Assembly: GCA_964592645.1 (NCBI GenBank)
Contig: CAZQFV010000001.1
Coordinates: forward strand, 228,978-292,977
Direction: 5' to 3'
DNA from: CAZQFV01 sp964592645
Lineage (GTDB): Bacteria > Chloroflexota > Chloroflexia > DTKN01
Length of the DNA stretch: 64,000 bases
The notes beneath the pieces were generated by a model, which saw nothing but the letters and a program-made list of their open reading frames with translations, did no database searches and was not told where the DNA came from. Made by a program: the position numbers and the translations under genes. Shown piece by piece: positions 45,001 to 51,781 of the stretch. Numbering within the stretch: position 1 is the first letter of the stretch; each line of letters opens with the position of its first letter.

Positions 45001-46573
45001 GTACCCACTCCTGCCCGACTCCACGACCCATATCGACACGACCCCACCCTCTTCCCAGGTTGACGCCCTGCCGGACTACAGCGGGCCGGCCTTTATTGTC
45101 TCTTGGCAGGGGCAGGACGCCCTCTCTGGGGTCGCCTCCTACGACTTGCAGTACTGCCTCGGCAACTGCAGCGACCCGGCGCTCGCGGGGAACGCCTCCT
45201 GGGCCGACTGGCTCACCGCCACGACGGCGACCAAGGCCCTCTTTGGCGGCGGGCAAGACGGCCAATCCTATTCCTTCCGCAGCCGGGCCCGCGACCGCGC
45301 CGGCAACCTCGAGCCCTGGCCCAACAAGGCCGACGCGGTGACGGTGGTGGATGCGGCCGCCCCGGCCTCGGCGGTGGCCACTCTGCCGGTCTACAGCGCC
45401 CCCTCCTTCGCCGTCGCCTGGAGCGGCGTTGATGCCCTCTCTGGGGTGGCCGCCTACGACGTCCAGGTCTGCCACGAGGGCTGCGATTCGCCGTCGGGTC
45501 CCTGGGCCGGCTGGCTGACCGGCACGGCGGCCCTCTCCTCGACCTACAACGGCGAGGACGGCCGGGCCTGCTACTTTCGCTCCCGGGCCTACGACAGGGT
45601 GGGCAACGTCGAGAAGTGGCCGGCCGCGCCCGATGCCTGGACCGTGGTGGACGGCAGCCCGCCCGTTGCCTTGGTCGATCCCCTGCCGGCCTACAGCCCC
45701 GCCGTGTTCACCGTTACCTGGTCGGGGAAGGACGCGGGCTCCGGCGTGGCCTCCTACGACCTGCAGATCAGCCTGGCCTGGGAACCCTCCCCGGGCGACT
45801 GGACCGACTGGCTCACCGGGACACAGGCGACGGCCGGCACCTTTTACGGGTCGGCCGGCCAGGTGGTGGCCTTCCGCGCCCGCGCCTGGGATGCCGTGGG
45901 CAACGGCGGCGACTACCCCGGTGGGCCCCAGGCCTGGACCCAGGTGGACGCCGCCGGCCCGCAGACCTGGTTCGTGCCCATCGGCAGCGGGCAGCATGAG
46001 GATAGCGCGCTGCTCCTCTGGACCGGACAGGACGACCTCTCCGGCCTGGCCGCCTACGACCTCTATGTCGCCGACGAGTCCACGGGCGCCTGGCAGCCCT
46101 GGCTGCAGGCGGTCACGATGACCCAGTCGACCTTCACCGGCCAGGCCGGCCACACCTACCATTTTTGCGTGCGCGGGATCGACCGTGTCGGCAACCGCGA
46201 GGCCAAGGACTGCCCGCCGGAAGAGGGCGGCTGGCCCCTTGGCGGCGAAGCGGTGGTCGCCCTGCCGCCCACCTCGCGCGTGGCCGGCCTGCCCCTGTTG
46301 GCTCCCGGCCCCCTCTTCCTGGTGCGCTGGACGGGCCGGCCGGACTCCCTAGTCTACAACATCCAGGTTCGGGACCTGGACGAGGGCACCTGGCAGGACT
46401 GGCTGGTAGCGACCACCGAGACCGCGGCCTGGTTCAGCGGCGTTCCCGGGCACCGCTATGGCTTTCGCTCCCAGGCGTTGAGCACGTCGGGCCAGGAACC
46501 GTGGCCGTGCGACTATGACGCCCGCACGACCGTGCCACGGGACGGCGGGGGAGGTGCGCCCGGGCCACAGTAG
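42011..46573 (+). CDS. Giant exported protein: GH-like domain, golvesin-like domain, eight repeats
   Basis: Protein of 1520 residues. Signal peptide about 1-30 (cut near PPASAAA). Domain 1, about 40-500, resembles DUF5010 / GH99-like TIM-barrel proteins: GAYFFYWYV, AGLDFAVLNSWDG and VVIESWNELAEGSSIGKL with candidate acidic residues. Domain 2, about 505-645, is golvesin C-terminal-like (GGWAFLGRYPF, VLADAVRF). A TFLAVVLKN motif and a Pro/Ser/Thr linker (about 690-712) come next. Then eight repeats of about 90-100 residues follow, each with GxDxLSGVAxYDLQ, a WxDWL turn and FRSRARDRAGN, probably Ig/Fn3-like. Surface polysaccharide degradation or adhesion is likely. ATG at 42011 follows GGAGG. 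Confidence 0.82.
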   Translation: MEKRIRRAFCLFLLCILVLAPGGAAPPASAAAPEEASVEEAVAAGAGRRVGAYFFYWYVLPDQTEILPVDRYMAFVPPGVSAKDLTTHLFPYQIPYQGGTYNAAYYNSTDRRWWEWQFRDMAEAGLDFAVLNSWDGTTFTRPEARIENIGRYINAALDTLGRPLQVALYDDTISEVYQWNLRVRGSLPPAECMPPTAPGCEQYRMPLSDSANWQYFYDKMDAFYGAVNRVHWATLDGRRVDQGGRVLILMHQGEGYFRDIVGGGTRYAARLFCSMKKHWMERFAGPPPFLLPNGTWGLWGAGDPALQQPARCSSVGIEVPGDPYIIDGWSAYGMANGGVCTNPAYPGVCLFPYTTDACRTTAYIGPGVDLFLGSTTCAYSGPYGGEGPNYRPYYNARWWSLEGETLGYCDDGRCQDRFYFQSWSIVAAAEPPVDLVVIESWNELAEGSSIGKLVNYVAPDLMLGGGPPVPPLTFIQNPYHESPWSPWFWIFRSRDLIAQWRGEVPGIAVPVDDPDLLPGWSRDQGNLGRWFYGSGFHYALENAASAPVSWMALLPQDGYYDVYAYWPQVLGATEEAPYTVHHALGASVVHIDQSRYWDAGGWAFLGRYPFRGGGLYGRVVLSNQVQNPQGRYVLADAVRFVYRAPWVRPALPPRTFLAVVLKNRRLSAAGWDAAPPAAASPPSRPDGYPVPTIVPPPSPTPSPSPTPPPPDCTPPQSRVTHLPAFVNQVGFWVSWTSSDEGAGVARIQVQARDGAAGPWQDWLPYAGDMALYEPAVEGHTYYFRSRAVDWAGNVESWPLLPDASTTVDLSPPTSQVEALAPYQRAAFLVRWAGQDNLSGVAAYDLQYCVDSCNLTRSVWHNWLTATPQTAAEFSAVEEGHTYYFRSRARDLAGNVEDWPKVPDAFTTLDASPPNSAVAILPPYSRSPFVVTWSGQDGLSGVADYDLQFCRAHCAEPSRAMWIDWLLGVTTTQALFQGDDGTVFFRSRARDRAGNLEPYPLLPDSTTHIDTTPPSSQVDALPDYSGPAFIVSWQGQDALSGVASYDLQYCLGNCSDPALAGNASWADWLTATTATKALFGGGQDGQSYSFRSRARDRAGNLEPWPNKADAVTVVDAAAPASAVATLPVYSAPSFAVAWSGVDALSGVAAYDVQVCHEGCDSPSGPWAGWLTGTAALSSTYNGEDGRACYFRSRAYDRVGNVEKWPAAPDAWTVVDGSPPVALVDPLPAYSPAVFTVTWSGKDAGSGVASYDLQISLAWEPSPGDWTDWLTGTQATAGTFYGSAGQVVAFRARAWDAVGNGGDYPGGPQAWTQVDAAGPQTWFVPIGSGQHEDSALLLWTGQDDLSGLAAYDLYVADESTGAWQPWLQAVTMTQSTFTGQAGHTYHFCVRGIDRVGNREAKDCPPEEGGWPLGGEAVVALPPTSRVAGLPLLAPGPLFLVRWTGRPDSLVYNIQVRDLDEGTWQDWLVATTETAAWFSGVPGHRYGFRSQALSTSGQEPWPCDYDARTTVPRDGGGGAPGPQ
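44148..46540 (+). repeat. Eight diverged protein-coding repeats of about 280-300 bp
   Basis: Each unit opens with PPxSxVxxLPxYS, has GxDxLSGVAxYDLQ near the middle and ends with a DAxTTVD strand. Units 2-5 are the most alike, with recurrent DNA blocks such as CCGCAGCCGGGC. Units 1, 7 and 8 are the most diverged. Four central units carry a Cys pair in the YDLQxC-x(2-4)-C position. Confidence 0.75.
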
Positions 46574-46618
46574 GGGGCAGTAGCCCGGGAAGCAGAGAAG
46601 CGGACACGCTCGGAGTTG

Positions 46619-46650
46619 GGCCCAGGCCGGGGCATGCCCCGGCCTGGGCC
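46619..46650. terminator. Perfect 32-bp palindrome after the giant gene
   Basis: Sixteen-base arms (46619-46634 and 46635-46650) pair without mismatch, centred on GGGGCATGCCCC. In RNA this would be a very stable hairpin about 46 bp after the stop codon at 46573. No U-run follows. Being fully symmetric it could also be a DNA-binding site. Confidence 0.7.
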
Positions 46651-46672
46651 GGTGTACTGGGCCGATACTGAC

Positions 46673-46859
46673 CCCTGCATAGCTCGCTATACTACCTTGA
46701 AGCCGAAATCCGCGGGCACCGACTTTAGGGATCTATAGAGATCGATAGGTTTGACCGCTATGCAGGGCACAGAGGTTTGCCCACACGCTGAGATGATCTT
46801 GCCGCAGCCGGCCAATTTGGACAAACGTCTGTGCCCGGTACGTACCGGACAAACCTATC
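46673..46859. repeat. Nested inverted repeats in the gap before the ABC exporter
   Basis: Three pairs overlap: CCCTGCATAGC (46673-46683) with GCTATGCAGGG (46757-46767); GATAGGTTTG (46744-46753) with CAAACCTATC (46850-46859); and GGGCACAGAGGTTTG (46765-46779) with CAAACGTCTGTGCCC (46822-46836), 14 of 15 paired. A perfect CCGGTACGTACCGG palindrome sits at 46835-46848. No gene is seen. It could be a small mobile-element relic or a structured RNA. Confidence 0.7.
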
Positions 46860-46880
46860 TACCCACGACACTGGGCCGGT

Positions 46881-46909
46881 TTGTGCGGCGGCGGGCGCTG
46901 CGGTATAAT
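46881..46909 (+). promoter_or_regulatory. Promoter for the ABC exporter
   Basis: TTGTGC (46881-46886), a 17-bp spacer and TATAAT (46904-46909). The ATG is 47 bp further on. Confidence 0.65.
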
Positions 46910-46955
46910 GGAGCGGCCGGCGTCGATGGCGTTCCCCGGTTCAAGAGGCAAGACG

Positions 46956-48926
46956 ATGAGATACCGCGGTGGGCTGCGGGGTTTGGTCAACGCCCCGGAC
47001 AAGAGACCCAAGATCACCTGGCAACTGCTCAGGCGGGTGCTGTACTATGCCCGACCCTACCTCTGGCCGATCGGCGGCCTGCTGCTGTTGATCCTGGCCC
47101 AGACCGGGCTCATGCTCCTGACACCTCTCATCCTGCGCGACCTGCTGGACAACACCATCCCGTCCCGGGACATGGGCCGCCTGGCACTGTTGGCCGGGGC
47201 CCTGCTGCTCATCCCTGCCCTGGACGGGGTTATGGGCGTGGTCCAGCGCCGCCTGAACGCCCAAGTGGGCGAGGGCGTGATCTATGACCTGCGCGTGGCA
47301 CTCTATGCCCACCTGCAGCGCATGTCGCTGCGCTTCTTCACCAACACCAAGGTCGGCGAGCTGATGAGCCGCCTGAACAACGATGTGGTGGGAGCGCAGA
47401 CGGCCATCAGCAGCACCCTGGTGAGCATTGTCACCCAGATAGTCCAGGCTGCGGCGGTGCTGGCCGTGATGCTGGCGCTCGAATGGCGGCTGACGCTGAT
47501 CAGCGTGGCCATCCTGCCGCTGTTTATCCAGGCGGCGCGCCTCCTGGGCCGCCGCCTGCGTGACATGACTCGCCAGCAGATGGAGGCCAACGCGCAGATG
47601 AACGCCATGATGAACGAGACGCTCAATATCGGCGGGGCGCTGCTGGTGAAGCTGTTCGGCCGCCGGGAGCTGGAGGTCGAGCGCTTCGGCCGGCGGGCAA
47701 CGCAGGTGCGCGACCTGGGCGTACAGCGGGCGCTGCTCGGATCGGTCTTTACGGCGATTATCGGCCTGATCGGCGCCGTGGGCACCGCCCTGGTCTATGG
47801 GCTGGGCGGCTATTTCGTCATCCAGGGCGCGTTCACCATCGGCACGATCGTGGCCTTTGGCGCCTACCTGGGCCGGCTGTACGGCGCGCTCCAGGGGCTC
47901 TCCAATGCCCCCGTGGCCTTTGCCACCTCGATGGTCAGCTTCGAGCGCGTGTTCGAGGTGATCGACCTGCCGGTAGATATCGCCGAGAAGCCGGATGCCG
48001 TGGCGCTCCAGGACGTCGCGGGCGAGATTGTGTTCGACGCGGTCTCTTTCTGCTACGAGCGCGGCGACGAGAAGCTGCTCAGCGATGTCCCCCGCTACGG
48101 CAGCATGGACAGCGTCACCGCGGTCCTCTCCGGGGAGCAGGCCGGCGCCAGGGACGAGGGGACCGTGCCGCGCGGCCAGGCGCGCGGCATGGCGCTGGAG
48201 GATGTCAGCTTCCGGGCAGCGCCCGGGCAGTTGGTGGCGCTCGTGGGCCCCAGCGGCGCGGGGAAAACGACCCTCACCTACCTCATCCCGCGCCTGTACG
48301 ACCCCGACGCCGGGAGCATCCGCATCGACGGGCACGATCTGCGCGACCTGACGCTGGAATCCCTCTCCGCGCAGATCGGCATGGTCACCCAGGAGACCTA
48401 CCTGTTCCACGACACCATCCGTACCAACCTGCAATATGCCCGGCTGGACGCCAGCCAGGGAGAGCTGGAAGCGGCCTGCCGGGTGGCCAACATCCACGAC
48501 TTTATCCAAGCGCTGCCGGACGGGTACGACACGATCGTCGGCGAGCGCGGCTATCGACTGAGTGGTGGCGAGAAGCAGCGCATCGCGCTGGCGCGGGTGA
48601 TCCTCAAGGACCCGCGCATCCTGGTGCTGGATGAGGCCACCAGCAGCCTGGATAGCGAATCGGAGGCGCTGATCCAGGATGCTCTGGGCAAGGTGATGGC
48701 CCACCGCACCAGTATCGTCATCGCCCACCGCCTGAGCACGATCCTGTCGGCGGACGTGATCCTGGTCATGGACCGGGGCCGGATCGTGGAGCGCGGCAAC
48801 CACGCCACCCTGCTGGCGCAGGGTGGGCTGTACGCCCACCTGTACCAGACGCAGTTCCGCAGGGTCAACCCATCCCTTCCGCAACACGAGCGGGAGCACC
48901 GGGAGCATGCCTCCCAAGAAGGGTGA
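46956..48926 (+). CDS. ABC exporter half-transporter (fused membrane and ATPase domains)
   Basis: Protein of 656 residues. The membrane domain, about 25-350, has six helices and the type-1 exporter wording FFTNTKVGELMSRLNNDV. The ATPase has Walker A GPSGAGKTT, the Q-loop in MVTQETYLFHDTI, signature LSGGEKQR, Walker B ILVLDEATSSLD and the H-loop IAHRLSTI. It is lengthened by about 50 residues between FDAVSFCYERG and MALEDVSF, where the usual first ATPase strands are split by an insert of no known fold. It should work as a dimer exporting a lipid, peptide or drug. ATG at 46956 follows AGAGG. Confidence 0.94.
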   Translation: MRYRGGLRGLVNAPDKRPKITWQLLRRVLYYARPYLWPIGGLLLLILAQTGLMLLTPLILRDLLDNTIPSRDMGRLALLAGALLLIPALDGVMGVVQRRLNAQVGEGVIYDLRVALYAHLQRMSLRFFTNTKVGELMSRLNNDVVGAQTAISSTLVSIVTQIVQAAAVLAVMLALEWRLTLISVAILPLFIQAARLLGRRLRDMTRQQMEANAQMNAMMNETLNIGGALLVKLFGRRELEVERFGRRATQVRDLGVQRALLGSVFTAIIGLIGAVGTALVYGLGGYFVIQGAFTIGTIVAFGAYLGRLYGALQGLSNAPVAFATSMVSFERVFEVIDLPVDIAEKPDAVALQDVAGEIVFDAVSFCYERGDEKLLSDVPRYGSMDSVTAVLSGEQAGARDEGTVPRGQARGMALEDVSFRAAPGQLVALVGPSGAGKTTLTYLIPRLYDPDAGSIRIDGHDLRDLTLESLSAQIGMVTQETYLFHDTIRTNLQYARLDASQGELEAACRVANIHDFIQALPDGYDTIVGERGYRLSGGEKQRIALARVILKDPRILVLDEATSSLDSESEALIQDALGKVMAHRTSIVIAHRLSTILSADVILVMDRGRIVERGNHATLLAQGGLYAHLYQTQFRRVNPSLPQHEREHREHASQEG

Positions 48927-49002
48927 CCATTCCCCGCCTTTTTCGATATCGCAGGAGTGACGATGAAACCATACGAGAGATCCTGAAGGAGGTACTCTCG
49001 CG

Positions 49003-49386
49003 ATGAGTCCAGCGCGTATGGCACGGATAGAATCAGCGGTCCGCACCGTCCTGGAGTTCAACAAGGCCTTCAACCGCCACGATGTCGCCGGCATGATGCA
49101 GTTGATGACCGACGACTGCGTATTCGAAAACGCGGGGCCGGCCCCCGACGGCGCGGTGTACTCGGGGAAAGAGGCGATCACACGGTTTTGGGAGGGCTTC
49201 TTTCGCGAATCTCCCACGGCCCACATCGAGATCGAGGAAATGTTCGGCCTGGGTCTGCGCTGCGTTGCCCGCTGGAGATACGACTGGATTGACGCGGCTG
49301 GGAAAAAGGGGCATGTCCGCGGGGTCGATATCTTCCAGGTGCGCAACGGCGTCATCTGCCAGGAGCTGTCCTACGTCAAAGGATAG
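49003..49386 (+). CDS. SnoaL-like / nuclear-transport-factor-2 fold protein
   Basis: Protein of 127 residues. The sequence ALEFNKAFNRHD-type helix (VLEFNKAFNRHDVAGMMQLM), DDCVFENAGPAPDG, then EAITRFWEGFF and a beta-rich C-terminal half (RWRYDWIDAAGKKGHVRGVDIF) match the SnoaL-like NTF2 fold. Family members include ester cyclases, isomerases and proteins of unknown role, so no reaction is assigned. ATG at 49003 has AAGGAGG about 10 bases upstream; ATG at 49018 is possible. Confidence 0.82.
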   Translation: MSPARMARIESAVRTVLEFNKAFNRHDVAGMMQLMTDDCVFENAGPAPDGAVYSGKEAITRFWEGFFRESPTAHIEIEEMFGLGLRCVARWRYDWIDAAGKKGHVRGVDIFQVRNGVICQELSYVKG

Positions 49387-49407
49387 GGGTATCCGGGTCG
49401 AATCAGA

Positions 49408-49707
49408 GTGCCGATTGGACGCCTGGAAGGGAGCGCCAGGCGAGACCTCGAACGGGTGTTCTGCGCGCTCCTGCTCGACCCGGCCGACGAGCGCGCCCTG
49501 CGCGCCGCCGCGCGGCAGGAGATAGGGCTGGCGATGGCTCCGGCGCGGATTCAGCGTTTCGTCGCCCCGTTCTTCGGTCATTGCCCCCTTCACGCCCGGG
49601 AGCTGCCGGCCGGCCTGCCGCCGCTGTTGTGGGCCGACACCGGCTACGGGGGGCCTGTCCCCGGCCTGTTGAGCAGGCCCGTTTTGAACACGCCGGGCCG
49701 AGCTTGA
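49408..49707 (+). CDS. Doubtful open frame, 99 residues
   Basis: GTG start without a ribosome site. It is in the same frame as the SnoaL-like gene, directly after its TAG stop. The first 70 residues (DLERVFCALLLDPADERALR, then QRFVAPFFGHCPLHAREL) have local codon bias; the end (LLSRPVLNTPGRA) runs into promoter DNA. It may be a decayed gene fragment. No family is recognised. Confidence 0.25.
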   Translation: MPIGRLEGSARRDLERVFCALLLDPADERALRAAARQEIGLAMAPARIQRFVAPFFGHCPLHARELPAGLPPLLWADTGYGGPVPGLLSRPVLNTPGRA

Positions 49708-49732
49708 CTTTTCAAGCCCCTTCGTGTATAAT
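49704..49732 (+). promoter_or_regulatory. Promoter upstream of the short open frame and ComM gene
   Basis: TTGACT (49704-49709), a 17-bp spacer and TATAAT (49727-49732). It would give a 270-nt leader for the ComM/YifB gene, or a 70-nt leader for the 20-codon frame. Confidence 0.8.
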
Positions 49733-49808
49733 AATATTGCAATAAGTATGGCAAGCTAGGCCGAAGAGGGAGGCTACAACAGGCCCTATCTGGGCACAAG
49801 GAGGGGAG

Positions 49809-49871
49809 ATGTCCATGGTGGAACTGGATCCGAACGATGCCGAGGCACACTTGGTGGGGCAATACCTATAG
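49809..49871 (+). CDS. Very short open frame (20 codons), possible leader peptide or TPR relic
   Basis: AAGGAGG (49798-49804) precedes ATG at 49809, with a second in-frame ATG at 49815 at better spacing; the stop is TAG at 49869. The peptide MSMVELDPNDAEAHLVGQYL resembles the start of a tetratricopeptide repeat helix (LDPNDAEAH). Promoter, ribosome site and short frame are all well formed, so it could be a translated leader peptide that affects the downstream gene, or the remnant of a TPR protein. Confidence 0.4.
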   Translation: MSMVELDPNDAEAHLVGQYL

Positions 49872-50011
49872 CGCCTTGCGGGCGCGTTAGCGGTACGCTG
49901 AAACCCGGCCTTTTTCAAAAAGAGCGGGAGATCGGCCTGCGGCCGGCCGGGATGGTGGGTTGTGAATGGAAGAGGGGGCCTGATCAGGATTTTGTGGAAG
50001 GGGGTGTACCC

Positions 50012-51532
50012 ATGCTTGCCCGCGTGACCAGTTGTGCCGTCATCGGCCTGGAAGGGGCCCTCGTGGAAGTGGAAGTCGACGTTTCCAACGGGCTGCCGGC
50101 CTTTATCGTTGTGGGCCTGCCGGACGCCGCCGTGCAGGAGGCAAGAGAGCGTGTCCGTGCCGCGGTGCGCAACTCGGGAGCCTTTTTCCCGGGCAACAAG
50201 AAGGTGACCGTGAACCTGGCGCCGGCCGACCTGCGCAAGGAGGGGCCGGCCTACGACCTGCCGATGGCCCTGGGGGTGTGCATCGCCAGCGGCCAACTGG
50301 ACCAGGACCTGGACGGGTCGCTCGTGGTCGGGGAGCTGTCGCTCGACGGGACGGTGCGCCACACCAACGGCATCCTGCCGATGGTCTCCCTGGCCCGCCA
50401 GCGGGGTCTGAAGCGGGTCTATGTGCCCCAGGAGGACGCCGCCGAAGCCGCCCTGATCGAAGGGCTGGAGGTGTACCCGGTGGGCAGCTTGGCCGCGTTG
50501 GTGGATCACCTGTCCGGGGCCGCGCGGCTGACGCCCTATATGGGCGCCCGGCTCTCGCTGGACGCCGAGGCGGCCTACCCGGTGGACATGGCCGATGTCA
50601 AGGGGCAGGAGCACGTCAAGCGGGCCCTGGAAGTGGCCGCGGCCGGCGCGCACAACGTCCTCCTCTCCGGCCCGCCCGGATCGGGCAAGACGCTGCTCTC
50701 GCGCGCCGTACCCTCGATCCTCCCGCGCATGACCATCGAAGAAGCCCTGGAAGTGACCAAGGTCTATTCCGTCAGCGGGCTGCTGTCTGCCGACACGCCG
50801 CTGATCCAGCACCGGCCGTTCCGTTCCCCGCACCATACCATCTCCCACGCCGGACTGGTCGGCGGCGGGCACTGGCCGCGCCCGGGGGAGATCTCCCTGG
50901 CCCACCGCGGCGTGCTCTTCCTGGACGAGCTGCCCGAGTTCGGCGCGCGCGTCCTGGAGGTGCTGCGCCAGCCGCTGGAGGACAAGGTCGTGACGATCTC
51001 CCGCGCCTCGGGCACGCTGACCTTTCCGGCCAACTTTATCTTGATCGGGGCCCAAAACCCCTGTCCCTGCGGCTACTACGGCGATCCTCAGCGCGAGTGC
51101 ACCTGCTCGGCGGCGATGGTGGCGCGCTACAATCAGCGCATCTCGGGCCCGCTGCTGGACCGCATCGACATCCACGTGGAAGTGCCACGGGTGGACTATG
51201 AGAAGCTCTCCGATGCCCGGCGGGGGGAGCCGTCTGTGGCGATCCGGGCGCGGGTGGAGGAAGCGCGGGAGCGCCAGCGGCGGCGTCTGCAGGGCTCGCG
51301 CGCGCTGACGAACGGGGAGATGGGGCCGGCCGAGGTGCACCGTTTCTGCCAGGTGGACGAGGCCGGCCACTCCCTGCTGCGGGCGGCGATGCGCCAGCTC
51401 AACCTCTCGGCGCGGGGCTACCACCGCATCTTGAAGCTCGCGCGGACCATCGCCGACCTGGCCGGCAGCGAGCGTATCCAGGTGGCCCACCTGGCGGAGG
51501 CCATTCAGTACCGCCCCCGGACGTTGCGGTAA
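50012..51532 (+). CDS. comM: YifB/ComM family AAA+ ATPase (Mg-chelatase-like)
   Basis: Protein of 506 residues, the normal length. The N-terminal LonC-like domain has VEVDVSNGLPAFIVVGLPDAAVQEARERV-type sequence. The AAA+ module has GQEHVKRALEVAAAGAHN, Walker A GPPGSGKT and Walker B GVLFLDELPEF. A cysteine set follows (PCPCGYYGDPQRECTC). The C-terminal Mg-chelatase helical domain ends with the arginine-rich sensor region. Homologs act as DNA helicases that help branch migration when DNA is taken up during transformation. ATG at 50012 follows GGGGGTG. Confidence 0.95.
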   Translation: MLARVTSCAVIGLEGALVEVEVDVSNGLPAFIVVGLPDAAVQEARERVRAAVRNSGAFFPGNKKVTVNLAPADLRKEGPAYDLPMALGVCIASGQLDQDLDGSLVVGELSLDGTVRHTNGILPMVSLARQRGLKRVYVPQEDAAEAALIEGLEVYPVGSLAALVDHLSGAARLTPYMGARLSLDAEAAYPVDMADVKGQEHVKRALEVAAAGAHNVLLSGPPGSGKTLLSRAVPSILPRMTIEEALEVTKVYSVSGLLSADTPLIQHRPFRSPHHTISHAGLVGGGHWPRPGEISLAHRGVLFLDELPEFGARVLEVLRQPLEDKVVTISRASGTLTFPANFILIGAQNPCPCGYYGDPQRECTCSAAMVARYNQRISGPLLDRIDIHVEVPRVDYEKLSDARRGEPSVAIRARVEEARERQRRRLQGSRALTNGEMGPAEVHRFCQVDEAGHSLLRAAMRQLNLSARGYHRILKLARTIADLAGSERIQVAHLAEAIQYRPRTLR

Positions 51533-51637
51533 GTCCCTTGGGTGTCCGGCGGGCGGCAATGCCGATCTCGTTGGCCGTCCGCGCAGGGGCAAGCCGCCGT
51601 GTCGGCTACCGCCGGCGCACAGGAGCGCGTGAACCCC

Positions 51638-51666
51638 TTGATTTCCAGCCCGCTTTTTACTATAAT
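51638..51666 (+). promoter_or_regulatory. Promoter for the beta-helix lipoprotein gene
   Basis: TTGATT (51638-51643), a 17-bp spacer and TATAAT (51661-51666). The leader is about 110 nt, with GGGCAA near its start and TTGCCC near its end that could pair over the whole leader. Confidence 0.75.
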
Positions 51667-51781
51667 CATAACCTGGACAAAGGGCAACCGGAGCCCGATT
51701 GGGATGCGCCGTACCAACCAGGCGTTCTGGCACCGCTTTGTGCGCCGGTAGCCCGCGGGACTTGCCCGAAAGGAAAAAGCC

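Larger units (their letters stand above)
49387..50011. other. 625-bp interval before the ComM/YifB gene
   Basis: Contains a doubtful 99-codon frame (49408-49707), a strong promoter at 49704-49732, a 20-codon open frame with a good ribosome site (49809-49871), and then about 140 bp with short GC-rich inverted repeats (for example GCGCC/GGCGC near 49872-49886) and a CTTTTT-CAAAAAG stretch near 49911-49922. Confidence 0.5.

Noticed and set aside
44148..46540. Repeats of the giant gene as a CRISPR-like or mobile array
   Set aside because: Units are about 300 bp, diverged, and in frame within one protein; they are protein-domain repeats.
51667..51781. Leader of the beta-helix gene as a cyclic di-GMP riboswitch
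   Set aside because: It has GGGCAA near its start, but the other conserved blocks of that riboswitch are missing.
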